From assembly GCA_030691225.1 (NCBI GenBank), contig JAUYES010000349.1:1-8984 (forward strand): a stretch of DNA of 8,984 nt. Direction: 5' to 3'. Both the position numbers and the translations under genes were made by a program. Below the pieces are notes generated by a model. That model ran no database searches and had not been told where the DNA came from. It saw nothing but the letters and a program-made list of their open reading frames with translations. Of the stretch, positions 1 through 6,884 are shown piece after piece (the first letter of the stretch is position 1; the number at the start of each line of letters is the position of its first letter). Origin of the DNA: Holophaga sp. GTDB lineage: Bacteria; Acidobacteriota; Holophagae; Holophagales; Holophagaceae.

Positions 1-7
1 AATTTTA

Positions 8-22
8 CCCCCCCCCCCCCCC
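8..22. repeat. Homopolymeric C tract (15 C)
   Basis: Fifteen consecutive C residues lie at the left edge of the window, followed by AT-rich DNA (about 23-62). No gene overlaps them convincingly. The tract is about 180 bp upstream of the DUF2238 start. Such tracts can slip during replication or be miscounted in sequencing. I see no reading frame that it would switch. Confidence 0.9.
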
Positions 23-204
23 GAAACAAATGTGTCATAGATATGTAATTTTTAAAAAATTTCGTTGTCAGGGTAAATCAGGCAAGCAAGCCCAACAATT
101 CAGGAACGGGAATGATTCAGCTCCAAAGCCAGGAGCAGCTTTTAAGCCCGCGCATTCCTCGCATCGTTCCCAAGGGATGGAATCACCTCCCTTAAGATGG
201 AGCC

Positions 205-855
205 ATGCTCACCCACGCCACCTCTTCGACCTTCGTGCCTTTTGGGCGGAACCGCCTGCTGCAGAGCCTCGCTGGCGGCTACCTGCTGGTTTGGCTGTGG
301 AGCGCGTGGCACCCCCTTTACCCCCATGACTGGATGATGGAAAACCTTTTGGTGGTCGTATTTGTGCCCGTGTTGATCGCAACCTATCGGCGCTTTCCGC
401 TATCGGACCTCAGCTACCTCTGCATCACGCTGTTCATGGCACTACATGCCATCGGCGCCCACTACACCTATTCCAACGTGCCCTTTGGCTTTGCCCTGAA
501 AGATGCTTTCCATCTCGCGCGCAATCCCTTTGACCGAATCGTGCATTTTTCCTTTGGCCTGCTCCTGGCCTACCCCGCGCGAGAGCTATTTATGCGGGTG
601 GCTCAGACTCGGGGAATTTGGAACTTCCTCCTGCCCGTGGAGATTGTGCTATCCCTGTCGGGACTCTTCGAGATCTTTGAATCCTGGGCGGCCAGACTCT
701 CAGCCGCGGAATTAGGGAATGCCTACCTGGGCACCCAGGGCGATATCTGGGACGCCCAAAAAGACATGACCGTGGCCACCCTGGGAGCCATTTTGACCAT
801 GGTGATCACGGCTATGGTGCTGGCGCGAAAAGCAGGCAAGAAGTCCACAGCCTAG
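205..855 (+). CDS. DUF2238 (YjdF-like) integral membrane protein
   Basis: A 216-aa hydrophobic protein of the DUF2238/YjdF family, an inner-membrane family whose biochemical role I do not know. Family-like motifs are clear: HAIGAHYTYSNVPFG (81-95), NPFDRIVHFSFGLL (107-120), an acidic FEIFE helix (155-159) and GTQGDIWDAQKDM (176-188). These supply conserved His, Asp and Glu residues within or next to membrane helices, which suggests a metal or polar active site (inference). Hydrophobic segments lie near 23-35, 46-60, 70-85, 113-125, 142-157 and 190-207, and the tail is Lys/Arg-rich. Length is normal for the family. The chosen ATG follows a weak GGAG only 2 nt away, so the start is probable rather than certain. 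The gene is monocistronic here and converges on the PAP2 gene with a 46-nt gap. Confidence 0.88.
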   Translation: MLTHATSSTFVPFGRNRLLQSLAGGYLLVWLWSAWHPLYPHDWMMENLLVVVFVPVLIATYRRFPLSDLSYLCITLFMALHAIGAHYTYSNVPFGFALKDAFHLARNPFDRIVHFSFGLLLAYPARELFMRVAQTRGIWNFLLPVEIVLSLSGLFEIFESWAARLSAAELGNAYLGTQGDIWDAQKDMTVATLGAILTMVITAMVLARKAGKKSTA

Positions 856-901
856 CTTGAATCTCGTAGGACGCTCCGGGATCATCCGGCAGTGCCATCC
901 C

Positions 902-1552
902 TCACTTCCCCAGCGCCGCCAGCAACGGATCCAGCTTGGGTGCCAAATACGACGCCACGCCCCACACCCATAACGCCGTTACCGCACCGGTAAAGACATC
1001 CATGGTGTAATGCGCTCGCAGAATCAACACGGTGCTCACTTCGATCAGGGCAATGGCAACACCCACCGCAATGGCGATGGGGCCACCGATATTGGCCAGC
1101 TCAAGGCAACCGTAAACGGCGATGGCGGTGTGACCGGAGAAGAAGAGATCCGAAGCGGTGCCGTAGGTCACCAACAACGAGGGGAAGCCCGGGTTGCGCC
1201 AAATCATCCCTTCGGGGGGCGGCAGGGCGCAGAGTCCTTGGCAAAGCTGCCGCAGCGAAAACAGGATCAGGAGCCCAAGCAAGGGGCGCAGGCTGGGACC
1301 GAAGATCGCCAGGCCCACCACAAAGATGCCCAGCAGATCGATCAGCGCCGAAGTCAGGATCAGAAGACGGTCGGCCCAGGCTGGGTTAGCCAGGAGAAAG
1401 CGATTGAGGGGCGCGGTGAAATCGAGCACCGCATCCCCGATGCGACCTTCCGGAAAGGCGCGCTTCCCAATCAAGGCCTGAGTCCAAAACCAAGCACCCA
1501 GGGCGAGAGCCACCAGCGCGGCGCGGAACACCCACTGCGGAAGATGCATCAT
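902..1552 (-). CDS. PAP2_C-type membrane phosphatase/phosphotransferase
   Basis: A 216-aa polytopic protein of the PAP2 superfamily, closest to the PAP2_C (sphingomyelin synthase-like) branch. Visible motifs are DLFFSGHT (135-142, with His141) and RAHYTMD (179-185, with Arg179, His181 and Asp185). These match the His/His/Asp catalytic set that transfers or removes phosphate head groups on lipids. The classical KxxxxxxRP motif of soluble-type PAP2 enzymes is absent, as expected for PAP2_C. Hydrophobic helices lie near 8-27, 62-84, 88-108, 143-177 and 187-204. I chose the ATG at 1552 because AAGGA (1559-1563) sits 6 nt upstream and the codon overlaps the MFS stop as ATGA. In-frame ATGs at 1558 and 1549 are possible, and the open frame up to 1726 only shadows the MFS gene. 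The natural substrate is unknown; an undecaprenyl-phosphate or phospholipid is plausible. Confidence 0.85.
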   Translation of the reverse strand: MMHLPQWVFRAALVALALGAWFWTQALIGKRAFPEGRIGDAVLDFTAPLNRFLLANPAWADRLLILTSALIDLLGIFVVGLAIFGPSLRPLLGLLILFSLRQLCQGLCALPPPEGMIWRNPGFPSLLVTYGTASDLFFSGHTAIAVYGCLELANIGGPIAIAVGVAIALIEVSTVLILRAHYTMDVFTGAVTALWVWGVASYLAPKLDPLLAALGK

Positions 1553-2814
1553 GCCCATTCCTTGCGGCGGAATTCCAAGGCCATCCAGCCGACGAAAAGG
1601 AGTGAAACCACACCCAGTGCCGCGTAGGCGCGGGTGGACAGCATCGTGTTCAACGTGGGAATGAAGGTGTAGGCAAGGCTCACCACCGACATTCCCATGA
1701 AGGAAGCGAAGTTGGCGCTGGCCCACACGGCGCCCTTCCGCTCCGGCGCCGGGCGGATCTGCAGGAAGCTCTCGCAGGGAATCAGAAACAGACCACCGGC
1801 GGCACCCGCCAGCCCGATGAGGATATAGAGCAGCGGCACCTGCAGGGGGCCGTGCAGCATGGGCACAAGGCCGATGGCGAGCATCATCAGGGCCATCACG
1901 ATGCCAGAGGGAATCAGCACCTTGAACCAGCGCTCACCCTTCGCAAATTTGCCCGCCAGCAGACCACCGCCCGCAAGCCCCACCAGTTGGGCGGCCACCA
2001 GCAGGCTGGTCTGAGTCTCGTTGAGTTTGAATTGCGTGAGGCCCAGGGTGTTGATGATGAGGAGCTGAAAGACACCCACAGACCAAAGGAAGGTATCCGC
2101 CACGAGGATGCGGCCCAGCTGCCGGTCCCTCCAGATCCCTGCCAGTTCCTTCATCGTGTCCAAGGGGCCAGTCAAGGGAAAGGGGCGCGCGGGATCCGCC
2201 GCAGGGCGACTGGGGATACCGAAGCTCACCACAAACCCGATGAAGGCGATGATCACCACGGCAAAGCCCACCATTACCCGGCCATAGGGAGCTCCAAAGA
2301 TGGTGCTGCCCTGCATGCCCAAAATGACGCCCGAAAGGGCGATGCCGATGAGGATGCCCGTGGTCACGATCATGCGCAGCAGGGCGTTAGCGCTGGTCAC
2401 ATGGCTGGGCGGGTAGAGCTCGGGGATGGAACCGTTGAGGGCCGGGCTGAAGAAGGTGGCCTGCACGCCCATGAGCCCCACCATGCCGATCATGACCCAC
2501 AGGTTGCCTGTGATGATGCCCAGGGCACCCACAAATGCCGCCGCCAATTCGATGGACTTGGCGCCAATCACGATGTTGCGCTTGGGGAAGCGGTCCGCAA
2601 ACCAACCGGCAGGCGCCGCAAACAGAATGAACGGCACCGTAAAGGCCATGCCCACGAGGCCCTGGAACTTCCTCATGCCCATGGTGATCGCCAAGAGCAT
2701 GACCGCCTGCTTGAAGAAATTGTCGTTAAAGGTGCCCAGGAAATAAGACCCGGCCATGGCGGCAAACTTTCCCCGGGCCTGCTGAATCTGGGCGGTTTCG
2801 GCAGCATCCGTCAT
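1549..2814 (-). CDS. MFS transporter, LplT-like (lysophospholipid transporter family)
   Basis: A 421-aa major facilitator protein resembling LplT, the inner-membrane lysophospholipid flippase that feeds lysolipids to acyltransferases for repair. Support: an N-terminal GTFNDNFFKQAVMLLA (27-42), the MFS motif A GWFADRFPKR (70-79), QATFFSPALNGSIPEL (118-133), and a second-half segment IPCESFLQIRPAPERKG (345-361) that parallels motif A after TM8. About 12 hydrophobic helices fill the chain, with a cytosolic loop at about 200-230 between the halves. The start at 2814 is set by AGGAG (2820-2824) with a 5-nt spacer. An upstream ATG at 2931 would add 39 residues lacking any family character and would overlap the divergent regulator. 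The gene lies first in a coupled pair with the PAP2-like gene. Substrate assignment rests on motif resemblance only; a generic drug-efflux-type MFS is the alternative. Confidence 0.85.
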   Translation of the reverse strand: MTDAAETAQIQQARGKFAAMAGSYFLGTFNDNFFKQAVMLLAITMGMRKFQGLVGMAFTVPFILFAAPAGWFADRFPKRNIVIGAKSIELAAAFVGALGIITGNLWVMIGMVGLMGVQATFFSPALNGSIPELYPPSHVTSANALLRMIVTTGILIGIALSGVILGMQGSTIFGAPYGRVMVGFAVVIIAFIGFVVSFGIPSRPAADPARPFPLTGPLDTMKELAGIWRDRQLGRILVADTFLWSVGVFQLLIINTLGLTQFKLNETQTSLLVAAQLVGLAGGGLLAGKFAKGERWFKVLIPSGIVMALMMLAIGLVPMLHGPLQVPLLYILIGLAGAAGGLFLIPCESFLQIRPAPERKGAVWASANFASFMGMSVVSLAYTFIPTLNTMLSTRAYAALGVVSLLFVGWMALEFRRKEWA

Positions 2815-2839
2815 GAATTCTCCTGGAAGGTGTTGAGCG

Positions 2840-2870
2840 ATTATCAAATCTATCCCATATGGCCGGGCAA
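2840..2870 (-). promoter_or_regulatory. Candidate sigma-70-like promoter for the MFS-PAP2 pair
   Basis: On the minus strand TTGCCC (2870-2865) and GATAAT (2845-2840) could be -35 and -10 boxes. They match the consensus at 4/6 and 5/6 positions with a long 19-nt spacer. Transcription would begin near 2833, giving a short leader that still contains the AGGAG ribosome site. The 115-nt gap must also hold the promoter of the divergent regulator. I found no good sigma-54 -24/-12 pair here. Confidence 0.3.
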
Positions 2871-2929
2871 TAGGGTGGCATTCCAGGCCGGAGGTATCGC
2901 CCAAAGGCCTCGGTGAGTAGCCTAGAAGC

Positions 2930-4300
2930 ATGACCGCACGAATTCTCCTGGCCGATGATCAACCCGATATTCGGGAGAGCCTGCGTCTGCTGCTGAAGTC
3001 CGAAGGCTTCAAAGTTGACACAGTGGCCACGCCTGCCGCAGCGGTGGCGGCGGTAGAAGCCCTGCCACCGGATCTCGTGCTTATGGATATGAACTACGCC
3101 CAAGATACGACCTCGGGCCAGGAAGGCCTGCACCTGCTGGATCGCCTGCGGGCACTGGAACCCGAATTGCCGGTGGTGGTAATGACGGCCTGGGGCAGCA
3201 TCGAATTGGCCGTGGAAGCCATGAAGCGCGGCGCTCGGGATTTCGTACCCAAGCCGTGGGAAAACGCCAAGCTCATGGCGACCCTGCGAAGCCAGATTGA
3301 ATTGGGTCAAGCGCTGCGCCGAGGACGTCGCCTCGAAGCCGAAAACCGTGTGCTCCGCGGCGAAGAAGTGCCCGCCATCGTGGCCGAATCCCGCCCCATG
3401 CAGGCCCTAATGGCGCTGGTGGCCCGCATCGGCGCTTCCGAAGCCAGCGTGCTCATCACCGGGGAAAACGGCACCGGCAAGAGCCTTCTAGCGCGCACCC
3501 TTCACAGCGCCAGTGCCCGCGCCCGGCAGCCCTTGATCACGCTGAATGCAGGCGGCCTCAGCGAAGGCGTGCTGGAATCCGAACTCTTCGGCCATGCGAA
3601 GGGCGCCTTCACGGATGCCAAGGAAGCCCGGGTGGGACGCTTCGAACTGGCCGATGGCGGCACACTGTTTCTGGATGAGATCGGTAATGCGCCACTAAGT
3701 TTGCAAGCCAAACTGCTGCGCGTGCTGGAGACCGGAGAATACGAACGAGTAGGCTCTAGTCGCACCCTCCGCGCCGATGTGCGGGTGATTTCCGCCACCA
3801 ATGCGGATCTGGAAAAGGAAGTTCAGGCCGGTCGTTTTCGTCAGGATCTCCGTTTCCGCCTCAACACCTTCGAGCTCCATGTGCCGCCCCTGCGCGAGCG
3901 GCTCGAAGACATCCTGCCCCTGGCCGAACTCTTTCTCCAGCGCCACGCCCAGCGCTACCGTCGGCCCCTGGTGGGCTTCGAGCCCAGCGTTCGGCGCATG
4001 CTAGAAAGCCATCCCTGGCCGGGCAATGTGCGCGAACTCGATCATGCCGTGGAACGCGCGGCCCTCATGGCCACGACCAACCGGGTTGGCCCCTCCGACC
4101 TTTTGCTGGCACCGCGGGGAGCTGCTATGAGCCCCGACAGGGTGAGCCTAGACGAAATGAGCATGGACGATATCGAGGCCCACTTGATCCGCAAGGCCCT
4201 GGCCTGCCACCGCAGCGCCACCTTGGCAGCGGAAGCCCTGGGACTTTCGCGCAGCGCCATCTATCGCCGTATGCAGAAATACGGCATCGAAGCCCCATGA
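2930..4300 (+). CDS. NtrC-family sigma-54-dependent response regulator
   Basis: A 456-aa three-domain regulator. The receiver domain (about 3-120) has acidic Asp9/Asp10, phosphoacceptor Asp53 in VLMDMNY, Thr86 and Lys108 (PKPW). It carries a DTTSGQEG stretch after the acceptor, which I recall from NtrC proteins paired with NtrY-like kinases. The AAA+ domain (about 150-375) shows Walker A GENGTGKS (178-185), Walker [11 protein letters not shown] (243-252), sensor I around ISATN (287-291), candidate arginine fingers Arg304/Arg310 and WPGNVREL (363-370). The sigma-54-contact loop reads GAFTDA (225-230) instead of GAFTGA. A Fis-type helix-turn-helix occupies about 430-453. The expected role is ATP-driven activation of sigma-54 promoters after phosphorylation. 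The stop overlaps the kinase start as ATGA, so the two are almost certainly co-translated. The Shine-Dalgarno sequence is weak. Target genes are unknown; the divergent MFS-PAP2 unit is an obvious candidate. Confidence 0.95.
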   Translation: MTARILLADDQPDIRESLRLLLKSEGFKVDTVATPAAAVAAVEALPPDLVLMDMNYAQDTTSGQEGLHLLDRLRALEPELPVVVMTAWGSIELAVEAMKRGARDFVPKPWENAKLMATLRSQIELGQALRRGRRLEAENRVLRGEEVPAIVAESRPMQALMALVARIGASEASVLITGENGTGKSLLARTLHSASARARQPLITLNAGGLSEGVLESELFGHAKGAFTDAKEARVGRFELADGGTLFLDEIGNAPLSLQAKLLRVLETGEYERVGSSRTLRADVRVISATNADLEKEVQAGRFRQDLRFRLNTFELHVPPLRERLEDILPLAELFLQRHAQRYRRPLVGFEPSVRRMLESHPWPGNVRELDHAVERAALMATTNRVGPSDLLLAPRGAAMSPDRVSLDEMSMDDIEAHLIRKALACHRSATLAAEALGLSRSAIYRRMQKYGIEAP

Positions 4301-5601
4301 GGTTCCCCCTCGAACGGCGACTGCAATGGGCCGTGGTGCTAGGTGCCCTGCCCGCCTTAGCGCTGCCTTTGGTCATGATCCTGGTGCTGCCACGCGGCTA
4401 CAAGATTTCCCTTTGGATCTGGGTATTCGCGCTGGGGCTGGCCACCTTCGCCCTTTGGAAAACCGCCCAGCATGTGCGGGATCGGGTGCTCCACCCCTTG
4501 CAGACCCTCTCGAATCTTCTAGCAGCGCTGCGCGAGGGCGACTACTCCTTTCGAGCACGTGGGGAGGAACCCGCCGACGCCTTGGGCCAGGTCTTCGGCG
4601 AACTGAACACGCTCTCCGAGCTTCTCCAACAGCAGCGGCTCCGGGCCATCGAAGCCACCGCCCTGCTGCAAGCGGTGATGGCCGAAATTGACGTGGCTGT
4701 CTTTGCCTTCGATGCAGCGGGGGCGCTGCGCCTGGCCAATCGCGCCGCCGAACAGCTTCTGGGACGCCCCGCGAAAACCATCCTTGGTTCCACCGCCGCC
4801 GAGCTAGGGTTGGATCAGGCCTTGGCCTGCCAGGGTGAGCTGATGGATATCTCCTTCCCCGGCCGCGAAGGCCGCTTCGAGGTCCGGCGGGCGGAATTTC
4901 GCCAGGGTGGCCATCCTCATCATCTCTTAGTGCTTTCGGATCTCACCCAGGCCCTGCGTCAAGAAGAGCGCCAAGCCTGGCATCGGATCATCCGAGTGCT
5001 CGGCCACGAGATCAACAATTCCCTGGCCCCCATTCAAAGCCTTACGTCGAGCATCGTCACCTTCCTGGAACGCCGGGAGGATGACTGGGAACAGGATGCG
5101 CGACAGGGCCTGTCCATCATTCATTCCCGAGCGCAATCGTTAGGCCGCTTCATGGACGCCTACACGCGTTTGGCTCGGCTGCCCGCGCCCGCCAAGCGCG
5201 CAACACCCATCGCCACCCTGGTCAAGAAAGTGGTGAACCTCGAAACCCGTGAGCCCATTTCGGTGCAGGATGGACCGCCGACGGAAGTGGCCCTGGATCC
5301 CGAGCAAGTGGAACAGGCCCTCATCAACCTACTGCGCAATGCCGTGGAAGCCGGAGGGCCAGTGTCTCTGGCCTGGCGCATCGAAGGCGGTTGGTTGGAG
5401 TTTTGCATCGAGGATGGTGGCCCCGGCCTGCCCGAAGGAGGCAATCTCTTCGTGCCCTTCTTCACCACCAAACCCAGCGGCACCGGCATCGGCCTAGTGC
5501 TCAGTCGCCAAATCGCCGAAGGCCACGGCGGCAGTTTGTTCCTGGAAAATCGAGCAGAAGGCGGCGCTCGGGCTCGATTGCGAATTCCACTGAGCCTCTG
5601 A
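4297..5601 (+). CDS. NtrY-like membrane sensor histidine kinase
   Basis: A 434-aa kinase, the probable partner of the upstream regulator. Two membrane helices (about 11-31 and 37-54) form a hairpin joined by only a few residues, so there is no periplasmic sensor domain. A HAMP-like linker follows (about 57-110, including HPLQTLSNLLAALREGDY), then a PAS-like segment (about 120-220). The catalytic core has the H-box LGHEINNSLAPI (235-246, phosphoacceptor His237), the N-box INLLRNAVEA (343-352, Asn347), the G1 box EDGGPGLPEG (372-381, Asp373), an F-box-like LFVPFFTTK (384-392) and the G2 box GTGIGLVLSR (395-404). All key residues are present, so it should autophosphorylate. The start ATG lies inside the regulator's stop (ATGA), and no separate ribosome site is evident, consistent with translational coupling. 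The signal is probably cytosolic, via PAS, or sensed within the membrane (inference). Confidence 0.94.
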   Translation: MRFPLERRLQWAVVLGALPALALPLVMILVLPRGYKISLWIWVFALGLATFALWKTAQHVRDRVLHPLQTLSNLLAALREGDYSFRARGEEPADALGQVFGELNTLSELLQQQRLRAIEATALLQAVMAEIDVAVFAFDAAGALRLANRAAEQLLGRPAKTILGSTAAELGLDQALACQGELMDISFPGREGRFEVRRAEFRQGGHPHHLLVLSDLTQALRQEERQAWHRIIRVLGHEINNSLAPIQSLTSSIVTFLERREDDWEQDARQGLSIIHSRAQSLGRFMDAYTRLARLPAPAKRATPIATLVKKVVNLETREPISVQDGPPTEVALDPEQVEQALINLLRNAVEAGGPVSLAWRIEGGWLEFCIEDGGPGLPEGGNLFVPFFTTKPSGTGIGLVLSRQIAEGHGGSLFLENRAEGGARARLRIPLSL

Positions 5602-5764
5602 TTTTTTTCTTTCATCGGTGTTCATCGGTGTTCATCGGTGTTCATCGGTGTTCATCGGTGGCAAATCATCCTTTTTCTGTTTCTTTGCAAACCACTGCGA
5701 GCAGAGCCAGAAAAAAGAAAAGAAAATTGGCCACCGATGAACACCGATGGACACCGATAAAAAA
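5602..5764. repeat. Large intergenic inverted-repeat element (element A)
   Basis: A T7 run (5602-5608) leads into five left-arm copies of TTCATCGGTG. A spacer of about 67 nt follows, rich in pyrimidines and then purines, and the right arm has three units: CACCGATGAA, CACCGATGGA and CACCGATAAA (5732-5761), ending in an A6 run (5759-5764). The block CATCGGTGTTCATCGGTGGC (5643-5662) is perfectly complementary to the right arm at 5731-5750. The stem extends to about 29 bp with one mismatch, and the outer T and A runs can also pair in a shifted register. The element fills much of the 299-nt gap between the kinase and the asparaginase. It encodes no credible protein. It is not a standard intrinsic terminator, because an A-run, not a T-run, follows the right arm. 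Confidence 0.85.
5611..5660 (+). repeat. Five perfect tandem copies of TTCATCGGTG
   Basis: Five uninterrupted, identical 10-nt copies form the left arm of element A. The right arm has only three diverged units, so the left arm has probably expanded by slippage (inference). Copies are contiguous without spacers, which excludes CRISPR. The array begins 9 nt after the histidine kinase stop. Confidence 0.97.
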
Positions 5765-5890
5765 GCGATGGCTCGTTGATTTCCTGTGAGCTGTAACTCA
5801 TTCGTCTTCAAAGCAGTTTATAGGGCACCAAAAAACGGCACTCGGGCAGTGGGAAGCGGTCCCGCTACTCTGGTGGTAACCATTCTTCAC

Positions 5891-5896
5891 AGGTGA
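5891..5896 (+). promoter_or_regulatory. Shine-Dalgarno site for the asparaginase gene
   Basis: AGGTGA lies 4 nt before the ATG at 5901. It fixes the start that gives a complete signal peptide. No convincing -35/-10 pair stands out between 5765 and 5890. Confidence 0.6.
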
Positions 5897-5900
5897 GCCC

Positions 5901-6875
5901 ATGCGGTTTTTCTTTCGCACCGTTCTTCTTCTGATCGCGGGCAACTTAGCCCTGCAAGCCCAGGTAAAGCGCCCCTTCGCACTCGTGATCCATGGCGGTG
6001 CGGGAGCGATCACCAAGGAAAACACCGCACCGGAAAAGGAACGAGCCGCACGCGCGGGCTTGGAGAAGGCTCTGCAGGCGGGCTATGCGGTGCTGGAAAA
6101 GGGCGGCACCAGTCTGGATGCGGTGGAAGCCTCCGTCCGTGTCTTGGAGGATGATCCCAACTTCAACGCCGGTGTGGGTGCCGTGCTGACCGCCGAGGGC
6201 ACGGCAGAACTCGATTCCGCCATCATGGATGGCCGCACACTCGGGGCCGGTTCCGTGGCGGGTCTGCGTCATATCAAGAACCCAGTTTCCCTGGCACGGC
6301 ACGTGATGGAGAAGAGCCCGCACGTCATGCTCATCGGCGAGGGTGCCGAGGCCTTTGCGAAGACCCAAGGGTTGACCTTCGTTGATAACGCCACGTTCAT
6401 CACGCCAGCTCGACTCGAGGCCTGGAAGCGCGCCAAGGCCAAGGAACTACCCGGCAACCCCAAGGGCACCGTGGGCGCGGTTGCCCTGGATCAGGCGGGC
6501 AACCTGGCGGCGGCCACTTCCACGGGCGGCATGATGATGAAGAAATGGGGCCGGGTGGGCGATGCGCCGATCATCGGCATCGGCACCTACGCCGATAACG
6601 CCACCTGCGCCGTGTCCTGCACCGGCTGGGGCGAATTCTTCATCCGCACCGTGGTCGCCCATGACATCGCGGCTCAAATGGCCTATGCCGGTACGCCCCT
6701 GACCAAGGCGGCGATCCAAACCCTCGACAAGGTAAAGGCTCTTGGTGGCGATGGCGGCCTGATCGCCCTGGATGCCAAGGGCACGATCACGATGCCCTTC
6801 AACACCTCCGGCATGTTCCGCGCCTTCAAGAAAAGCGACGGCACTCAGGGTGTAAGCCTCTTTGGCAACGACTAG
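5901..6875 (+). CDS. Exported plant-type L-asparaginase/isoaspartyl peptidase (Ntn hydrolase)
   Basis: A 324-aa precursor of the Thr-dependent N-terminal-nucleophile family (IaaA/EcAIII, human ASRGL1). These enzymes hydrolyse L-asparagine and isoaspartyl dipeptides after cleaving themselves into two subunits. HGGAG is at 31-35. The self-cleavage site is GT/VGAVALD, with Thr190 as the expected nucleophile. Downstream residues keep the spacing I recall for E. coli IaaA: Thr208 in TSTGG, Arg218 and Asp221 in GRVGDAP, and Thr241-Gly242 in TGWGE. Residues 1-21 form a Sec-type signal peptide (MRFFFRTVLLLIAG then LALQAQ, cleavage probably after AQA), so the enzyme should act in the periplasm or outside, unlike cytosolic IaaA. 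Length is typical for the family plus the signal. The gene appears monocistronic and ends 9 nt from the convergent neighbour. Asparaginase versus isoaspartyl peptidase preference cannot be told from sequence alone. Confidence 0.95.
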   Translation: MRFFFRTVLLLIAGNLALQAQVKRPFALVIHGGAGAITKENTAPEKERAARAGLEKALQAGYAVLEKGGTSLDAVEASVRVLEDDPNFNAGVGAVLTAEGTAELDSAIMDGRTLGAGSVAGLRHIKNPVSLARHVMEKSPHVMLIGEGAEAFAKTQGLTFVDNATFITPARLEAWKRAKAKELPGNPKGTVGAVALDQAGNLAAATSTGGMMMKKWGRVGDAPIIGIGTYADNATCAVSCTGWGEFFIRTVVAHDIAAQMAYAGTPLTKAAIQTLDKVKALGGDGGLIALDAKGTITMPFNTSGMFRAFKKSDGTQGVSLFGND

Positions 6876-6884
6876 CGAAAGCCA

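Noticed and set aside
172..193. Hairpin AAGGGA/TCCCTT just before the DUF2238 gene
   Set aside because: Only six pairs with a 10-nt loop and no other sign of regulation; probably chance.
856..901. Terminator between the convergent DUF2238 and PAP2 genes
   Set aside because: A CCGG...CCGG dyad is present, but the arms are 4 bp and there is no T-run.
1553..1726. N-terminal extension of the PAP2-like protein
   Set aside because: This stretch is the other-frame shadow of the MFS C-terminus, and the ATGA overlap and AAGGA favour 1552.
2815..2929. Sigma-54 promoter in the divergent region
   Set aside because: TGG and TTGC elements occur on the minus strand, but their spacing does not fit the fixed -24/-12 distance.
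2815..2931. 39-residue N-terminal extension of the MFS transporter
   Set aside because: It overlaps the start of the divergent regulator and lacks family character; AGGAG lies correctly before the ATG at 2814.
5611..5761. CRISPR array
   Set aside because: The 10-nt copies are contiguous with no unique spacers, and no cas genes are nearby.
5602..5764. Intrinsic terminator for the kinase operon
   Set aside because: The hairpin is far longer than typical, and on either strand the arm is followed by A residues, not by a U-run. Termination here remains possible but is not shown.
5391..5789. Open frame through the tandem repeat encoding an HRCSSV-type repeating peptide
   Set aside because: It is the out-of-frame end of the kinase gene read into the 10-mer array. 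The repeating peptide simply reflects the DNA repeat; there is no start signal and no family resemblance.
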